DNA of 64,000 bases from Acanthosoma haemorrhoidale (Eukaryota; Arthropoda; Insecta; Hemiptera; Acanthosomatidae): the NCBI GenBank assembly GCA_930367205.1, contig OV884011.1:86785474-86849473 (forward strand), given 5' to 3'. Under the pieces are notes generated by a model. That model saw only the letters and a list, made by a program, of their open reading frames with translations. It was not told where the DNA came from and searched no databases. Shown one piece after another: positions 62,115 through 64,000 of the stretch. A program made the position numbers and the translations under genes. Each line of letters begins with the position of its first letter. The stretch's first letter is position 1.

Positions 62115-63060
62115 TTGTGCTAAAATTACAATCTGCCTTATTAGGCAATAAGTAATTGAGAAAAATGTGCTCATTCATACCATATTTACAATTCATCATT
62201 CACTCAATATATTTAAACAGCCCAGAGGCCTCCCAAATCCACATGTTTGTCACCTCCCTCGCATGGGAAAGAGTAAGCAGAGTCTTGCGAAGTCCCCAAC
62301 GCTCCTCCGTCAGCCGCGTCACCGAATACGAGCCAGTGGAGACTGACCAAGAGCGCGAGAGCCACATACGCTCAGGACATAATTGGAGAAACTGGCCATT
62401 GCCAGGACTCCCACTGTCACGCATTTATAACAGGTCACGGGTCCACTGCCCTTTTAGTTTTCTAGGAGGATTATAGGGATGAGTGGTGCAGTGCATTGAC
62501 TGTGCTAGGGGATTAGGGTGGTTGTATAGGTTACTATGGAATTTTATGAACTTGGAAGGGATGAGTTCGAGAATGTAAGGTATATTAAGATGATTATGAA
62601 GGGTTTAGTTGATGACATAATAAGGGGCATTTACTATTGTTCTCAGAACTTTTGATTGAAAGGATTGGATACGCTTGATGTTCGACTTTTTTGCTGTCCC
62701 TCATAGGTCTATTCTGTATGTCTAGATTGGCTTAAGTATATATAACTTTGTAAATTAGTAATTTGTTTTCTGTTGAGACATAGGATTTCCTTTGAAGTAT
62801 TCTGTATAGTTGTCCAAAGCGTTCTGGAGCGGCGATTGGATTGGATTAGGCCTTTGAGATACTTAGGTAAACGATTATGTTGGTGAATGTTTGGATGACG
62901 ATGGGGCGACGGTGCCTCCCAAGCCGATCCCTGGATCAGAGTAGTGGATCAGTAGTACGAATGCACTGCATTGTCTAGGTCTTGGGATGTTTTGAGGGAC
63001 ACATTGAGGTCTACGGAATCTGTAAGGTCATCGAGGCGTGTGAGTGAATAGTTTAGTGTT
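62115..63060 (-). mobile_element. Jockey-clade LINE, 5'-truncated (copy F, best preserved)
   Basis: On the minus strand the order is: decayed RT/thumb coding DNA (63060-62760), then GTAKKSNIKRIQSFQSKVLR, TIVNAPYY and TLHNHLNIPYI (about 62710-62560). These are the classic Jockey-clade RT C-terminal motifs (WGxAxxSNIxxIQxxQSKxLRxIxxAPxY, LHxDLxIP). After them come the 3' untranslated region (62460-62220) and tail (62220-62115) shared with copies A-E and G. The open frames on both strands at 62156-62476 lie in the untranslated part and are not genes. Several stops and frameshifts show it is dead. Confidence 0.85.
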
Positions 63061-64000
63061 TCTAAACTATTGTAGAAGAAAAAGTGAAAGAATATTATCT
63101 CTTAATTACTAAAAATCTAGAACGACGGTTTGTTTTATTATTCAATTTACAATCTAAAATTAGCGACTACTCACTGGAATAAACTATTTGTTTCGAGACT
63201 GTACTGTAAATATCAATGCAAAAATATTAGCCCTAATGAAAAAAAATTCCTTTAGAATCCTCTAAATAAAAACTTACTGTTTTAAATGAGTTTTTTCTTA
63301 TGATTGTTTCTAGATTAATGAAGAATCTATCTATCATGATAGAATCATTGGATATTTGTTGAGAAGTTTGTACCAATGTACCAACGTGAATTCAGATATT
63401 TTCAGTGAATCCTATTTCTTCTCCTAGCGTCAACATTTAAGAATGAACAGATTCTGATATATTATACTATTAATAGTAAATATTGGTGTTTCAGACATGC
63501 TGTACCACCTGAGTGTGATCATGAATTCTTTGGGAGAAATCTTATAACAATGGTTTCATAGTTTCCAAAGAGTTTAAAAATAAACTCCTTCCTGTTTACC
63601 GGATCTGGACTTCGTTTATAATAAACTATTATTATCTCATCGAAGTAGCTGGAGTATGTAGTCTTCGGTGAAGGATAATTTTTTTAAACATTTTGTCTCT
63701 TATTATCGTTTACTGTGAAAAATAAACTGTTCTACTAGGAGATTCTATTGCTAGAAACAAAGTAAGAATGTCCAGCTTACAAAAAACAATATATATATAA
63801 GTATAAATATGGTTATTGTAAGGATTCACTATGTTCGGAGTTGCTGCGCACTAAGGTGGGAACGTGAGAAAAATATGATTATTTTATGACCATCCCTAAA
63901 GATGTAAGACCAATGTCCAGAGGATCACCGTTTTGTCTCACTGCTCGTTGTGGTGAAATTTTTTAACTTATTTTTAATTTTTTTTGTGTGCCGTTAATCT

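Larger units (their letters stand above)
47147..64000 (-). other. Presumed Shaker intron/upstream region
   Basis: Lies 5' of the first visible Shaker exon in gene sense. I searched the minus strand for a short exon ending in a phase-2 donor and encoding an N terminus like other Shakers (inactivation ball, Gln-rich stretch) and found none that convinces. The sequence is AT-rich with a Gypsy element, three LINE pieces and simple repeats. The stretches 50.0-54.0, 57.4-60.5 and 60.7-62.1 kb show nothing recognisable. A 17-bp stem with one mismatch and loop GATT lies at 61048-61085. Confidence 0.6.

Noticed and set aside
62156..62476. Overlapping frames of 106 and 74 codons on opposite strands
   Set aside because: They lie in the non-coding 3' region of the LINE; similar frames recur at other copies without conservation.
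1..64000. CRISPR arrays, operons, bacterial promoters
   Set aside because: The window is intronic eukaryotic DNA; no regularly spaced repeats or prokaryotic gene organisation.

Overview
This is a stretch of an AT-rich insect (certainly arthropod) nuclear genome. Nearly all of it is intron of one large gene on the minus strand, the voltage-gated potassium channel Shaker (Kv1). Three coding exons can be read with clean splice sites: 47146-47020 (N-terminal segment up to the start of T1), 20035-19770 (T1 tetramerization domain) and 10493-9850 (S1 through the start of S5). Reading frame and intron phases join across all three. The introns between them are about 27.0 kb and 9.3 kb. The pore/S6/C-terminal exons should lie beyond position 1. 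The initiator exon lies upstream of 47146, in a part where I could not see it, or beyond the window.

The rest is intronic DNA filled with decayed transposable elements. Going up the coordinates: a Jockey-clade LINE 3' end (3.7-4.1 kb); a promoter-like plus-strand block (5.1-5.6 kb); two LINE endonuclease fragments (13.5 and 15.5 kb); a LINE with ORF1 zinc knuckles, endonuclease and RT remnants (16.5-18.1 kb, minus); LINE 3' tails (23.2, 26.8, 27.0 kb); a long inverted repeat (23.55-24.2 kb); a LINE RT piece (28.3-28.7 kb); AT-rich coding-like DNA of unknown origin (29.5-31.1 kb); a 636-bp TIR element (32.2-32.9 kb); a Tc1-like remnant (34.1-34.4 kb); a small MITE-like palindrome cluster (36.1 kb); a mariner remnant (36.7-37.2 kb); a diverged LTR carrying (GA)45 (41.4-42.0 kb); and a complete solo LTR with 5-bp target duplication (42.4-43.2 kb).

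Upstream of the 47-kb exon lies a 2-kb collapsed Ty3/Gypsy element with both LTRs (47.2-49.2 kb), then more LINE pieces (49.7, 60.5, 62.1-63.1 kb). The Gypsy element starts only 54 bases beyond the splice acceptor of the N-terminal exon.

No prokaryotic features, CRISPR arrays, rRNA or convincing tRNA genes were found. I did not find an undescribed multi-gene system. The most interesting observations are the long intronic inverted repeat with a perfect 25-bp foldback at its edge, the Gypsy insertion beside a Shaker splice acceptor, a short T1-like peptide fragment with splice-like borders at 55.4 kb, and a pre-miRNA-sized hairpin at 12.6 kb. All alignments were done by eye, so boundaries of decayed elements are approximate.
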